Source of the DNA: Streptomyces sp. HUAS YS2
Lineage (GTDB): Bacteria; Actinomycetota; Actinomycetes; Streptomycetales; Streptomycetaceae
Direction of reading: 5' to 3'
Length of the DNA stretch: 64,000 bases
Assembly: GCF_033343995.1 (NCBI RefSeq)
Contig: NZ_CP137573.1
Span: 1,612,001 to 1,676,000 of the forward strand
Positions 31,632 to 42,878 of the stretch are shown piece by piece. Every line of letters starts with the position of its first letter. Positions within the stretch are counted from its first letter, which is position 1. A program made the translations under genes and the position numbers. The notes beneath the pieces are model-generated. The model did not search any database. It saw nothing but the letters and a program-made list of their open reading frames with translations, and was not told the origin of the DNA.

Positions 31632-32603
31632 ATGGGCTGGTGGCAGATCGACGCGGACGCACTGGCGAGGAGCCGGTTCGTGGTGTCGCCGCTGGCCGAG
31701 ACGGTCGCGGCGCTGAAGGCGCTGGACCGTCCGGCGGCCGCGAACCCCGGTGAGCGGATCTGGCTGGGGGCCCATCTCCCCCGCTACCGGGGGCGGTTGG
31801 CACACGACCCGGTGGACGCGCTCCTGGTACGCGCCGCGCTCGGCGCCACCTGGAACGCCGACTTCCTCACCCCGACGCCGCTCGGCGACGGCGAGCAGAA
31901 CTTCGAGGAGGAGGTCGCCGTCGTCCGGGACGCGGACCCTGCCGCGGCCGTCGCGGACCTGGCGGTCTCGCTGGGCGGCCCGGTGCCCGAGCCGCTGCGG
32001 TCCGCGACCGACCTGCCCCGACGGATGGCCGCGATCCTGACCTGGGTCTGGGAGGAGACGGTGCTGCCGAACTGGCCGCGCCGGCGGCGGATCATCGAGG
32101 CCGACGTGGTCGCGCGGACCGCGCGGCTGAGCCAGGGCGGCTGGGCGGCGGCGCTCGACGAGCTGTGTCCCGGCAAGATGCGCTGGCTCGGCGACGGCCG
32201 CCTCCAGGTCAACGCCCGTGACTATCCGCCGCGTTCGGTCGACGGCGGCTTGCTGCTGTTCGTTCCGGTGACGCCGGGCCGGGGCTGGGTCTCCTGGGAG
32301 CGCACGGAGCGGTACGCGATCGTCTATCCCTGCTCCGGCACCCTGGCGGAGCCGGACGCCCCGGCGGTGCCGGACGCGCTGGGCGTGCTGCTCGGACCGG
32401 CTCGGGCGGGGGTCCTCGTGCGGCTCGAATCCCCCAAGTCCACCAGCCAGTTGGTGGCACTCACCGGACAGGGGCTCGGTTCGGTGGGCCGGCACCTGAA
32501 GGTGCTGCTCGACGCCCGCCTCGTCCGGCGCAGGCGCTCGGGACGGTCCGTCCTCTATTACTGGACGGAAGCCGGCGAGATGCTCGTACGCGCCCAGTCG
32601 TGA
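31632..32603 (+). CDS. ArsR-type winged-helix regulator (DUF5937-like)
   Basis: A 323-residue protein. The N-terminal ~240 residues (FVVSPLAETVAALKALDRP, AHDPVDALLVRAALG) match what I recall of DUF5937. The C-terminal ~70 residues are an ArsR-like winged helix (STSQLVALTGQGLGSVGRHL, then LLDARLVRRRRSGRSVLYYW). The ATG follows GGGGAGG. It is divergent from the MFS exporter gene, the usual arrangement of a local repressor with its target. The effector is unknown. Confidence 0.85.
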   Translation: MGWWQIDADALARSRFVVSPLAETVAALKALDRPAAANPGERIWLGAHLPRYRGRLAHDPVDALLVRAALGATWNADFLTPTPLGDGEQNFEEEVAVVRDADPAAAVADLAVSLGGPVPEPLRSATDLPRRMAAILTWVWEETVLPNWPRRRRIIEADVVARTARLSQGGWAAALDELCPGKMRWLGDGRLQVNARDYPPRSVDGGLLLFVPVTPGRGWVSWERTERYAIVYPCSGTLAEPDAPAVPDALGVLLGPARAGVLVRLESPKSTSQLVALTGQGLGSVGRHLKVLLDARLVRRRRSGRSVLYYWTEAGEMLVRAQS

Positions 32604-32663
32604 GACGGGGCGCGTACGAGGACCTGCACGGCCACGGAGGGACCGGCACGCCACCGAACGGGC

Positions 32664-32701
32664 GAGGCCCCCGCCCCGGTGCTCTTCGGGGCGAGGGCCT
32701 C
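32664..32701. terminator. Bidirectional terminator between regulator and gcl
   Basis: A 15-bp stem with one mismatch (GAGGCCCCCGCCCCG / CGGGGCGAGGGCCTC) and an 8-nt loop between two convergent stop codons. Confidence 0.8.
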
Positions 32702-32726
32702 GGCCTTGCGGCCGGGTGACGCGTGA

Positions 32727-34514
<1,788 letters not shown>

Positions 34515-34584
34515 GGGGTGCTCCTGCTTCGGCCAGGCGGAGACGGACTGCGGGCCGCCCGGGCGGGGCGCGATTTCCATCCGT

Positions 34585-34652
34585 TTCCGTAATGCGGAAG
34601 TATTGTTCTGCTATACGGAAGCAGGTTAGGCGCGTCAGCCGAGAGTCGTCAA
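34585..34652 (-). promoter_or_regulatory. Promoter and paired operators of gcl
   Basis: On the minus strand TTGACG (34647-34652) and TAACCT (34623-34628) are spaced by 18 nt. Downstream lie TTCCGTATAGCAGAA (34606-34620) and the perfect palindrome TTCCGCATTACGGAA (34585-34599), starts 21 bp apart: the same order, orientation and spacing as at hyi-glxR. Confidence 0.75.
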
Positions 34653-34738
34653 GGGAGTGCCGATCCGGCCCCACCGGGAGTCCGCTTGGTGGACCATGAG
34701 GACGGGACGTCGGGGTGGGACGAAGGGGGTCGGTCGGC

Positions 34739-35704
34739 GTGGGCGGGTCCGAGTCGGTGTGGGTGGAATGTCCGGAGTGTCGGCGGACGCACCTGTACGC
34801 GCCACCCGCCTACCCGTGCGCCTGCGGGGCGCCCGTGGTGCCGCCGCTGATCGCCGGGGTACCGGGGCGGCCGGTGACGCATCGCACCTGGTCGGACGAG
34901 TGGGTCGCGGTCCGATGCACCGCCTGCGGGCACGAGGCGGACTGGCCCCACCCGGAGGTCGGCTGCGCCTGCGGGACGGTCCTGAGGGTGCCGGTGCACC
35001 CCGTGGCGGCGGACGGGGCGGGGGCCGGGGTGGGAGCCGGGCCGTCGGGCCGCGATGCGGCGCCGGAGGCCTCGTACGACCTCCCGTCCGGAGTCCCGTA
35101 CGAGGCCCCGTACGAGGCCCCGTACGAGGCCCCGTACGAGGTCAGGTCCGACGTCGCCTACGACGCCGCACCGGGCGCCGCCTACGGCCCGCCCGGCTCT
35201 GCGGCGGCCGCGGACGCGTCCGGCGGCGGCCCGGCCACCGGCACCGCGCCCGCCCGCGCCACGGACCCCGCGTCCGTACCCGCGCCCACCCCCGCACCCC
35301 TGCCGTCGACCGCGCCCGTGCCGGTTGCCGAGCGCGCCCCCTTTCGGCCCCGCACGATCAGGACCGCGCGGGACGCCGTCGACGCCGTCGCGCTGTTCCT
35401 CCGGTGGCTCGGGTTCCAGGACGTCCTGCGGACCGAGGAGCGCTCCGCCGACGGGATCGACCTGCGCGGACGCGGGCTCGTCGCCCGGGTCGACCCGTCG
35501 ACCCGGCCGGTCGGGACGCGCGCCGTCGAGTGCCTGTGGCTGGGCGGCCTCAGCGCGTCCTCCGTCGGCGTCCTGTGTTCGCTCGCCGGCTACACCTCCG
35601 AGGCGCGCGCCCGCGCCGACGACATCGGCGTCGCCCTCTTCGTCCTCGATCTCACCGGCACCCCGCAGCCCCTCAACCGGCAGGCCGTCGACCTGCTCGG
35701 CTGA
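34739..35704 (+). CDS. Zinc-ribbon protein with restriction-endonuclease-like C-terminus
   Basis: A 321-residue protein. The N-terminus has two Cys clusters (VECPECRRTH with CACG, and VRCTACGHEAD with CACG), as in paired zinc ribbons. The middle ~120 residues are low complexity, Ala/Pro/Gly/Tyr-rich, with four PYEA repeats. The last ~100 residues (AVDAVALFLRWLGFQDVLRT, DGIDLRGRGLVARVD, AVECLWLGG) resemble the Mrr-like restriction endonuclease fold, though the D-ExK core looks degenerate (V-E-C-L), so it may bind rather than cut DNA. I prefer GTG 34739 over 34715 for its G-rich upstream tract. Nuclease relation is inference from shape. Confidence 0.65.
   Translation: MGGSESVWVECPECRRTHLYAPPAYPCACGAPVVPPLIAGVPGRPVTHRTWSDEWVAVRCTACGHEADWPHPEVGCACGTVLRVPVHPVAADGAGAGVGAGPSGRDAAPEASYDLPSGVPYEAPYEAPYEAPYEVRSDVAYDAAPGAAYGPPGSAAAADASGGGPATGTAPARATDPASVPAPTPAPLPSTAPVPVAERAPFRPRTIRTARDAVDAVALFLRWLGFQDVLRTEERSADGIDLRGRGLVARVDPSTRPVGTRAVECLWLGGLSASSVGVLCSLAGYTSEARARADDIGVALFVLDLTGTPQPLNRQAVDLLG
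35096..35143 (+). repeat. Four tandem 12-bp units coding PYEA repeats
   Basis: CCGTACGAGGCC is repeated three times exactly, then once as CCGTACGAGGTC, inside the linker of the zinc-ribbon gene. Copy number can be expected to vary among strains. Confidence 0.9.
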
Positions 35705-35817
35705 AGCACACCCTCCGCCGGGCGGGGCGCGACAAACCTCAAATCCTGCTCTGAATCCGGCCATTCACGCGTGACGATCTCCCTCCGCAGGGCACACCAC
35801 TCCTGGGGGTGGTTGAA

Positions 35818-36729
35818 ATGGCTACGGAGCTGTGGTGGTTCGTCGGAGTCGCCTGCGTCCAGACGGTGATCGCGTCGGTACTGCTACGGGCCGGACGCCC
35901 CCGCCCCACCGAGCTCGCGCCGTCGGCCCTCGCGCTGCTGCGCGGCGGCTCGCGGGCCGCCGTGACCGTCGCGCTGGTCGCCCTGCACCAGCGCGGCGCG
36001 GTCGCCGCCGGACGCCGCAAAACCGTCCGCGCGAACGGCGGCCCCGGCGCCACCCGCGACCCGCTCCAGCGCGGGGTCCACGCCTCGCTGCACCGCGCCA
36101 TCGGAGTCGGTGCGCTGACGGGCCGGCCGCGTGCCCGCAAGGCCGTCGACGCGCTCCGTACCGAGCTCGGTCTCGCCGGACTGCTGCGCCGGCCCGGCCG
36201 CTGGCGCACCGCCCGCGCCCTGCTGGTGCTCGTCCCGGTCACGCTGGTCACGGGCCTGCTCGTCGCCCCGTGGGGCGGTGCGGACGCCGTCGTCCCGTAC
36301 GCCGTCGGCGCCGTCACGATCATCGTCTCGATCGCCCTGTGGCGGGTGCCTCGCATTACCCGCGAGGCCCGCCGCACGCTCGCCGACGAGCGCGCCCGCC
36401 ACCCGCTGCCGGCCCACCGCCGCGCCCTGTCGAGCGAGGCGGCCGGGACGGCGGAGCGGATCCAGCTGTACGTCGCGCTGTACGGCGACGCCGCCCTGAA
36501 GCTCTTCTGTCCGAACTTCGCGCGCGACGGCGGGCTGCTCGGCGCGGGCCGGGGCAACCTCGACTCCGGAACCGCGTGGCAGCGCGTCGACGAGATCCCG
36601 AGCCTGCACATCCGGGTCTACCGGAAGTTCGGCCACGGCGGCCACTACAGCGCCGGATGCGGGGAGGCCGGAGGCGGCTGCGGCGGCGCGGGAGGCTGCG
36701 GTTCCGGCGGCGGGTCGGGCAGCGACTGA
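35818..36729 (+). CDS. TIGR04222-type membrane protein
   Basis: A 303-residue protein. One transmembrane segment lies at the N-terminus (LWWFVGVACVQTVIASVLL) and two more near residues 140-185 (ALLVLVPVTLVTGLLVAPWG and VVPYAVGAVTIIVSIALW). The C-terminus after about 270 is rich in Gly, Cys and Ser (SAGCGEAGGGCGGAGGCGSG). This combination matches my memory of TIGR04222 domain membrane proteins of actinobacteria, whose function is unknown. The ATG at 35818 has GGGGG 8 nt upstream, better than the GTG at 35809. It follows the zinc-ribbon gene by 113 bp. Confidence 0.75.
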   Translation: MATELWWFVGVACVQTVIASVLLRAGRPRPTELAPSALALLRGGSRAAVTVALVALHQRGAVAAGRRKTVRANGGPGATRDPLQRGVHASLHRAIGVGALTGRPRARKAVDALRTELGLAGLLRRPGRWRTARALLVLVPVTLVTGLLVAPWGGADAVVPYAVGAVTIIVSIALWRVPRITREARRTLADERARHPLPAHRRALSSEAAGTAERIQLYVALYGDAALKLFCPNFARDGGLLGAGRGNLDSGTAWQRVDEIPSLHIRVYRKFGHGGHYSAGCGEAGGGCGGAGGCGSGGGSGSD

Positions 36730-36732
36730 CAC

Positions 36733-36769
36733 ACCGGCGAAGACCGGCGAAGACCGGCGAAGACCGGCC
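36733..36769. repeat. 10-bp tandem repeat
   Basis: ACCGGCGAAG is repeated three times exactly and then begins a fourth copy (ACCGGCC), just after the stop codon of the TIGR04222 gene. Confidence 0.85.
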
Positions 36770-36868
36770 AGGCCGCGGCCCCGCCCGGTGGCCGAGGTCG
36801 CACCCCGGGGCCGAGCGGTTCCCGCACGACGGGGCCGAGGTCCCGCGGGCACGCGCGATACTCGACCC

Positions 36869-37399
36869 ATGCGCATCCGCCCGGCCTCATTCGCCGAACT
36901 CCCGTTGCTCCAGGACATCGAACGCGCCGCGGGCGAGCCGTTCCGCTCGCTCGGCATGGTGGCGATCGCCGAGGACGAACCGCTGCCGCTGGACGTCCTG
37001 GAGTCGTACCGTGACGCGGGCCGGGCCTGGGTCGCGGACCCGGACGGGGCCGGCCGGCCGGTGGCGTACCTGCTGATGGACGCCGTGGACGGGGCCGCGC
37101 ACATCGAGCAGGTGTCGGTCCACCCCGCGGCGGCCCGGCAGGGCATCGGCCGGGCCCTGATCGACCACCTGGCGTCCGTCGCCGCGGCGCAGGGCCTCAC
37201 GGCGCTGACCCTGACGACCTTCGCGGACGTGCCGTGGAACGCCCCGTACTACGCCCGGCTCGGCTTCCGCACCCTCGCGGAGACCGAACTCACCGACGGG
37301 CTGCGGGAGATCAGGCGCGCCGAGGCGGCGCACGGCCTGGACTGCTGGCCGCGCGTCTGCATGCGGCGCACGCTCGCCCCCACGTCGCCCGGGGCCTAG
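36869..37399 (+). CDS. GNAT family acetyltransferase
   Basis: A 176-residue N-acetyltransferase. The fold opens with [18 protein letters not shown]; the acetyl-CoA loop is [18 protein letters not shown] (Q/R-x-x-G-x-G/A), followed by [15 protein letters not shown], the usual C-terminal GF motif. The acceptor is unknown. The ATG has no clear Shine-Dalgarno sequence. Its TAG stop shares the palindrome CTAG (37396-37399) with the TAG of the convergent ligase gene, so the two genes overlap by exactly 4 bp. Confidence 0.9.
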   Translation: MRIRPASFAELPLLQDIERAAGEPFRSLGMVAIAEDEPLPLDVLESYRDAGRAWVADPDGAGRPVAYLLMDAVDGAAHIEQVSVHPAAARQGIGRALIDHLASVAAAQGLTALTLTTFADVPWNAPYYARLGFRTLAETELTDGLREIRRAEAAHGLDCWPRVCMRRTLAPTSPGA

Positions 37400-39015
37400 C
37401 CGACCGTCCCGTACCGCTCGCGGAGCTCGATCTTCCGGACCTTCCCGCTCACGGTCATCGGGAAGTCCACGAGGACCTCGAGCCGGCGCGGGATCTTGTA
37501 GTGCGCCAGCCGGTCCCGGCAGTACGCCGTCAGCTCCTCCAGGGTCGGCGGGTCCGCCGGGTCGCGCGGGATCACGCAGGCGAGGATCTCCTCGCCGTAC
37601 TTCTCGTCCGGCACGCCCACCACCTGCACGTCGGCGATCTTCTCGTGGCCGTAGAGGAACTCCTCGATCTCACGCGGGTACACGTTCTCCCCGCCGCGGA
37701 TGATCATGTCCTTGATCCGGCCGACGATCTGCACGTAGCCGTCCTCGCGCATCACCGCCAGGTCGCCCGTGTGCATCCACCGTCCGGCGTCGATCGCCTC
37801 CGCCGTGCGCTCCGGCTCGTCCCAGTAGCCGAGCATCACGCTGTAGCCGCGGGTGCACAGCTCCCCCGCCGCCCCGCGCGGGACGGTGATGCCGGTCGCC
37901 GGGTCGACGATCTTCACCTCGACGTGCGGCATCACGCGGCCCACCGTGCCGGTGCGGCGCTCCAGGTCGTCGTCGCGCCGGGTCTGGGTGGAGACCGGCG
38001 AGGTCTCGGTCATGCCGTAGCAGATCGACACCTCCGCCATGTTCATCTCCGCGACCACCCGCTTCATCACCTCCACCGGGCAGGGCGAGCCCGCCATGAT
38101 CCCGGTGCGCAGCGAGGAGAGGTCGTACGAGGCGAAGTCCGGCAGGTTCAGCTCGGCGATGAACATCGTCGGCACGCCGTACAGCGAGGTGCAGCGCTCC
38201 TGTTCCACCGCGCGCAGCGTGGCCGCCGGGTCGAACGAGGGGGCCGGGATCACCATGCAGGCGCCGTGCGAGGTGGCCGCGAGGTTGCCCATCACCATGC
38301 CGAAGCAGTGGTAGAACGGGACGGGGATGCAGATCCGGTCCTGCTCGGTGTAGGCGATCATCTCGCCCACGAAGTACCCGTTGTTCAGGATGTTGTGGTG
38401 CGAGAGCGTCGCACCCTTGGGGAAGCCGGTGGTTCCCGAGGTGTACTGGATGTTGACCGGTTCGTCGCAGCTCAGCGCGGCCGGCCGGAACTCCCCCACA
38501 TCGGCCGCCCGGGCGACGAGCGCGTCCCAGCTCGCGTCGCCGATGTAGACCGTCTCCCGCAACTCCGGGCAATTGCCGCGCACTTGCTCGACGAGCGCGC
38601 GGTAGTCGCTGGTCTTGTGGGTGAGCGAGGCGACCAGGAGCGTGATGCCGGCCTGCTTGAGGACGTACTCCAACTCGTGCGCCCGGTACGCCGGGTTGAT
38701 GTTCACCATGACGGCGCCGATGCGGGCCGTGGCGTACTGGAGGAGCACCCACTCCGGACAGTTGACCGCCCAGATCCCGACCCGGTCGCCCTTCAGGACC
38801 CCGCTGGCGAGCAGCGCGTCCGCCAACTCGTCGACCTCCGCGCCGAGTCGGGCGTAGGTCCAGCGCCGCCCGGAGGGCACGTCGACCAGCGCCTCCCGGT
38901 CGGGCCAGGCCCCGACGGCGCGGTCCAGGTTGGTCCCGATGGTGTCGGCGAGCAGCGGGACATCGCTCGTGCCGTGCGCGTACGACAGCTCCGGCAGCGT
39001 GTGCGGTCGGTTCAT
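37396..39015 (-). CDS. AMP-binding acyl-CoA ligase
   Basis: A 539-residue adenylate-forming enzyme of the fatty acyl-CoA synthetase class. AMP-binding motif [18 protein letters not shown], then [39 protein letters not shown] and the catalytic C-terminal Lys in [12 protein letters not shown]. It activates a carboxylic acid as acyl-AMP and loads it onto CoA. Its start overlaps the stop of the second ligase gene as ATGA, so both are translated together. Neighbours do not reveal the substrate. Confidence 0.92.
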   Translation of the reverse strand: MNRPHTLPELSYAHGTSDVPLLADTIGTNLDRAVGAWPDREALVDVPSGRRWTYARLGAEVDELADALLASGVLKGDRVGIWAVNCPEWVLLQYATARIGAVMVNINPAYRAHELEYVLKQAGITLLVASLTHKTSDYRALVEQVRGNCPELRETVYIGDASWDALVARAADVGEFRPAALSCDEPVNIQYTSGTTGFPKGATLSHHNILNNGYFVGEMIAYTEQDRICIPVPFYHCFGMVMGNLAATSHGACMVIPAPSFDPAATLRAVEQERCTSLYGVPTMFIAELNLPDFASYDLSSLRTGIMAGSPCPVEVMKRVVAEMNMAEVSICYGMTETSPVSTQTRRDDDLERRTGTVGRVMPHVEVKIVDPATGITVPRGAAGELCTRGYSVMLGYWDEPERTAEAIDAGRWMHTGDLAVMREDGYVQIVGRIKDMIIRGGENVYPREIEEFLYGHEKIADVQVVGVPDEKYGEEILACVIPRDPADPPTLEELTAYCRDRLAHYKIPRRLEVLVDFPMTVSGKVRKIELRERYGTVG

Positions 39016-40688
39016 CGCAGGTCTCCCTCGTCGTACTCGGTACCCTCGCCCTTGGCCGTGCGCTCCCGCAGCTCGATCCGGCGGATCTTGCCGGAGACGG
39101 TCTTGGGCAGCTCGGCGAACTCCAGCTTCCTGATCCGCTTGTACGGGGCGAGCACCGCGCGCGAGTGCGCGAACAGCGCCTTCGCGGTGTCCGGACCGGG
39201 CTCCCAGCCGGCCGCGAGGACCACGTACGCCTTCGGCACCGCGAGCCGCAGCGGGTCCGGCGCGGGGACGACGGCCGCCTCCGCCACCGCCTCGTGCTCC
39301 AGCAGGGCGCTCTCCAGCTCGAACGGCGAGATCTTGTAGTCGGAGGCCTTGAACACGTCGTCGGCGCGCCCGATGTAGGTGATGTAGCCGTCGGCGTCGC
39401 GGGCGCCGATGTCGCCGGTGCGGTAGTAGCCGCCGGCCATCGCCTCGGCCGTACGCTCCGGGTCGCCGTGGTAGCCGGTCATCAGGCCCACCGGGTCGGC
39501 GGACAGGTCGAGCGAGATCTCGCCCTCCTCGGCGCCCGGCCGGCCGGTGACCGGGTCGAGCAGCTCCACCCGGAAGCCGGGACTCGGCCGGCCCATGGAG
39601 CCCTCCTTGAGGCGCTGGCCGGGGCTGTTGGAGACCTGGACGGCGGTCTCGGTCTGGCCGAAGCCGTCCCGGATGGTGACCGACCAGGCGCGCCGCACGG
39701 CCTCGATGACCTCGGGGTTCAGCGGTTCGCCGGCCGCGACGACCTCCCGCGGGGGCGTCTTCAGCTGGGACAGGTCGGCCTGGATCAGCATCCGCCACAC
39801 GGTCGGCGGGGCGCAGAAGCTGGTGACTCCGTTGCGGTCCATCTCGGCCATGAGGCGGGCCGGATCGAAGCGCGTGTAGTTGTGGATGAAGACGGTCGCC
39901 TCGGCGTTCCACGGGGCGAACAGGTTCGACCAGGCGTGCTTGGCCCAGCCAGGCGAGGAGATGTTGAGGTGCACGTCGCCGGGCTTCAGACCGATCCAGT
40001 ACATGGTGGCCAGGTGACCCACGGGGTACGAGGTGTGGGTGTGCTCGACGAGCTTGGGGCGGGCGGTGGTGCCGGAGGTGAAGTACAGCATCAGTGCGTC
40101 GTCGCCCTGGGTGACGCCCGCGCCGTCGAACGGCGCGCACGCCCCGTACGCCTCCTCGTACGCGATCCAGTCGGGGACCCGCTCGCCCACGGCGATCGGC
40201 GTGTAGTTCCCCGGCACGTCCGCGAACTTGGCTGTGTCCTCGCTCCGTACGATCACGTGCCGGGCCCGGCCGCGCTCCACCCGGTCCCGCAGGTCGGCGG
40301 GCCCGAGCAGCGGGGTCGCGGGGATGACGACGGCGCGCAGCTTCATCGCGGCGAGCGCGGTCTCCCACAGCTCGACCTGGTTGCCGAGCATCACGATGAT
40401 CCGGTCGCCCGGGCGGACACCGAGCCCGCGCAGCCAGTTCGCGACCCGGTCGGAGGTCTCGGACATCTCCGCGAAGCTGCGCCGGACCTCGCTGCCGTCC
40501 TCCTCGACGATGTGCAGCGCGGTGCGGTCGTTGTCCCGGGCGATGACGTCGAACCAGTCCTGCGCCCAGTTGAAACGGTCGAGCCGGGGCCAGGCGAAGC
40601 CCTCGTACGCCGTCTCGTAGTCCTCGCGGTGCTGCAGCAGGAAGTCCCGGGCGGCCCGGAACCTCGTCGTCTCGCTGCGTTCCGACAT
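39012..40688 (-). CDS. AMP-binding acyl/aryl-CoA ligase, second copy
   Basis: A 558-residue adenylate-forming enzyme nearer to the acetyl/medium-chain acyl-CoA synthetase group than its neighbour. Motifs: [65 protein letters not shown] and [12 protein letters not shown] with the catalytic Lys. The ATG at 40688 has a strong GAGGAGG 4 nt upstream. First of two coupled ligase genes (ATGA overlap). Having both types in one unit suggests use of related acids of different chain length. Confidence 0.92.
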   Translation of the reverse strand: MSERSETTRFRAARDFLLQHREDYETAYEGFAWPRLDRFNWAQDWFDVIARDNDRTALHIVEEDGSEVRRSFAEMSETSDRVANWLRGLGVRPGDRIIVMLGNQVELWETALAAMKLRAVVIPATPLLGPADLRDRVERGRARHVIVRSEDTAKFADVPGNYTPIAVGERVPDWIAYEEAYGACAPFDGAGVTQGDDALMLYFTSGTTARPKLVEHTHTSYPVGHLATMYWIGLKPGDVHLNISSPGWAKHAWSNLFAPWNAEATVFIHNYTRFDPARLMAEMDRNGVTSFCAPPTVWRMLIQADLSQLKTPPREVVAAGEPLNPEVIEAVRRAWSVTIRDGFGQTETAVQVSNSPGQRLKEGSMGRPSPGFRVELLDPVTGRPGAEEGEISLDLSADPVGLMTGYHGDPERTAEAMAGGYYRTGDIGARDADGYITYIGRADDVFKASDYKISPFELESALLEHEAVAEAAVVPAPDPLRLAVPKAYVVLAAGWEPGPDTAKALFAHSRAVLAPYKRIRKLEFAELPKTVSGKIRRIELRERTAKGEGTEYDEGDLR

Positions 40689-40801
40689 GCGTCCTCCTCG
40701 TTGCGGGACCGTTGCGGGACCGGTCAGGGACATCGTGTAATCGGTGACCCAGGTCTCACTACCCCCGTTCGGGGGTGAAGGAGCGAACGAAGGAGTACGC
40801 G

Positions 40802-41605
40802 GTGGCCGAACACGTCGAGGGGGTGGAGCTGCGGGCCGCGCTGCTGCGCATGCGGCGCGCCACCGGCCTTCCGGTCGCCTTCGGCGGTCTGCTGCGGGGC
40901 GACGGCCGGCGGATGCGGATCGCCGAGCTGAGCGGTGCGCTCACGCCGGCGCTGGACGGCCTGGCGATCTCGACGGGCAGCGGCCTCGGTGGGAAGGCCC
41001 TGGCGCTCTCGCGGCCGTGCGCGGTGACGGACTATCCCTCCGCGCGGCACATCACGCACGAGTACGACGGCCCGGTGTCGGCGGAGGGGCTGCGCTCGGT
41101 GATCGCGGTCCCCGTCGTCGTCCGCCGGAAGGTGCGCGGCGTGCTGTACGGGGCGCTGCGCGACGCCCTGCCGATCGGCGACCGCACCTTCGACGCGGCG
41201 ATGGCGGCCGCCCGGGACGTCGAGCAGGCGCTCGCGGTACGCGACCGCGCCCAGGAGGCGGGCGTCCCGTCGTGGGACGAGGTCCGGCGGGCGCACGGGG
41301 AGCTGCGGGACCTGGCGCCGCGGATCGACGACCCGGAGCTGCGGGAGCGGCTCCTGGCGGTCTGCGGCCGGCTCGCCTCGGCGACCGGCGGGACCGGCGC
41401 CGCCCCGGAGCTTTCGCTGGCCCCCCGGGAGCTGGACGTGCTGGCGGCCGTGGCCACGGGAGCCACGAACGCGGCGGCGGCGGAGCGGCTGGGGCTGCGG
41501 CCGGAGACGGTGAAGGCGTACCTGCGCTCGGCGATGCGGAAGCTGGGGGCGCACACACGGCTGGAAGCGGTGGTGGCGGCCCGCGGGGCGGGGCTGCTCC
41601 GGTAA
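40802..41605 (+). CDS. GAF domain LuxR-type regulator
   Basis: A 267-residue transcription factor. The N-terminal ~150 residues form a GAF-like domain (LRRMRRATGLPVAFGG, TGSGLGGKAL, IAVPVVVRRKVRGVLYGALR); the C-terminal 65 residues are a LuxR helix-turn-helix (LAPRELDVLAAVATGATNAA and LRPETVKAYLRSAMRKLGAHTR). The GTG at 40802 has GGAG 6 nt upstream; the frame is open to 40775. It is divergent from the two acyl-CoA ligase genes and is the natural candidate to regulate them in response to a small ligand or acyl-CoA. Confidence 0.88.
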   Translation: MAEHVEGVELRAALLRMRRATGLPVAFGGLLRGDGRRMRIAELSGALTPALDGLAISTGSGLGGKALALSRPCAVTDYPSARHITHEYDGPVSAEGLRSVIAVPVVVRRKVRGVLYGALRDALPIGDRTFDAAMAAARDVEQALAVRDRAQEAGVPSWDEVRRAHGELRDLAPRIDDPELRERLLAVCGRLASATGGTGAAPELSLAPRELDVLAAVATGATNAAAAERLGLRPETVKAYLRSAMRKLGAHTRLEAVVAARGAGLLR

Positions 41606-41615
41606 GGGTGAGGGG

Positions 41616-42746
41616 TCAGTCCTCGAAACGGACGTCGTGGTCGGCGACGTCCGACGCGAGCACCGAAAGGGTGCGGCCGGCCTCCTCCTGGAGCGCCGCG
41701 CGCTGGGCGCGGGTGGGGGCGGCGAAGGGCTGGAGGGTCATGACGACGCTGTTCTTGCCGACCCCGTTCCTGCCGGTGTCCAGCCGCCAGGTCCCGGCGA
41801 GGAATCCGTCGAGCAGGAAGGTGGGGTGCGCCTGGTTCCCCGACCAGGTGCGGCCCTTGTACTCCGGCGGGACGACGCGGCTGCGGTCGGCGTGCGAGAG
41901 GAGCAGGTTGTCGAACTCGGCGAGGAGGCGCGGCGGGGCCGGGGTGTCGGCGTCGGGCCGGGGGGCGTCGGGGAGGTCGAAGAGCTCGACGCCGTTCTCG
42001 TCCTGGAGGACCAGGAGCTCCGGCCGCAGCCGCTCGAATGCCTCTCGCAGCCCGGTCAGCATGGACCAGGCCTGCATGTCCTTGACGGAGGCGGGGCCGA
42101 AGGCGGCGAGGTAGCGGCGGACGGTCTCGTCCGGCGCGGGCGGCGGGTCGGCGACGGGACGGCCGAACCAGTGCTCGGCGGTCGTGAGGGCGACCTGGCC
42201 GCTGCGGCCCCACAGGCCGCGCGGGGTGACCTGGACCAGGGGCAGGATGCAGCGGGCGGCGACGGTGAGGGCGAGCGGGTCGGCGTCCGGCCACTCGGCG
42301 AGCAGCAGGGTACGGAGCTCCTTGACCGGCCTGGGCTTCTCCTCGACGGCGGCGCGGCTGAGGGCGGCGAGGCGGTCCAGGTCGACGCCGTCGAGCCGCT
42401 TGTGGAACACCTTCAGCTCGCGGTCCGGGCCGCCGGCCTGCATGAGGGGGCGCAGGGCGAGGCAGTCGTCGGCGGTGTGGGTGTGGATGGTGGACCGCAT
42501 GGTGACCATCCGAGCGACCGCGCGGGACTCCATGAGCGCGGAGAGGTCCTCGGGCCGGAAGCCGTCGAGCCGGGCGGTGAGCGCGTAGTACGGCGGCTTG
42601 GTGTTCTGGGCCTGCAGGCCGACGAGATGCCGGACCGCGTCCTCGGCGGGGCGGGCGGACCGGCGCAGCAGGAGCTGCCGGTCGAGGGTGGCGCGGTTGA
42701 GGGCACGGCGGGTGAGCACCGGGTGGGCGTTCTTCTGTGCGGCCAT
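41616..42746 (-). CDS. Winged-helix DNA-binding domain protein (HTH_42 family)
   Basis: A 376-residue protein of the HTH_42 / DUF1006-like family of actinobacteria. Recognisable parts: LTRRALNRATLDRQLLLRR at the start, VRHLVGLQAQNTKPPYYAL, MVTMRSTIHTHTADDCL, LAEFDNLLLSHADRSRVVP and TFLLDGFLAGTWRL. Related proteins include the DNA glycosylase-like YcaQ group, so a DNA repair role is possible, but YcaQ activity is not shown for this branch. The start at 42746 lacks a good ribosome-binding site; an ATG 21 nt earlier is an alternative. It is convergent with the GAF-LuxR gene, 10 bp apart. Confidence 0.85.
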   Translation of the reverse strand: MAAQKNAHPVLTRRALNRATLDRQLLLRRSARPAEDAVRHLVGLQAQNTKPPYYALTARLDGFRPEDLSALMESRAVARMVTMRSTIHTHTADDCLALRPLMQAGGPDRELKVFHKRLDGVDLDRLAALSRAAVEEKPRPVKELRTLLLAEWPDADPLALTVAARCILPLVQVTPRGLWGRSGQVALTTAEHWFGRPVADPPPAPDETVRRYLAAFGPASVKDMQAWSMLTGLREAFERLRPELLVLQDENGVELFDLPDAPRPDADTPAPPRLLAEFDNLLLSHADRSRVVPPEYKGRTWSGNQAHPTFLLDGFLAGTWRLDTGRNGVGKNSVVMTLQPFAAPTRAQRAALQEEAGRTLSVLASDVADHDVRFED

Positions 42747-42878
42747 GACAGGAACGGTACTCAGCATTGCGGACAGGTACGGTCCGCAAGAGGCGGGCCG
42801 ACACCGGGAAGCCCGCGGGATTGGCCCCGTATATCCTGCTCCGAGATGCTGATCATTCCCGTGGAGGTGGACCCCACG

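Noticed and set aside
35096..36769. Short tandem repeats considered as CRISPR or mobile element traces
   Set aside because: Units are 10-12 bp without unique spacers, no cas genes or transposase are near, and one array is coding.
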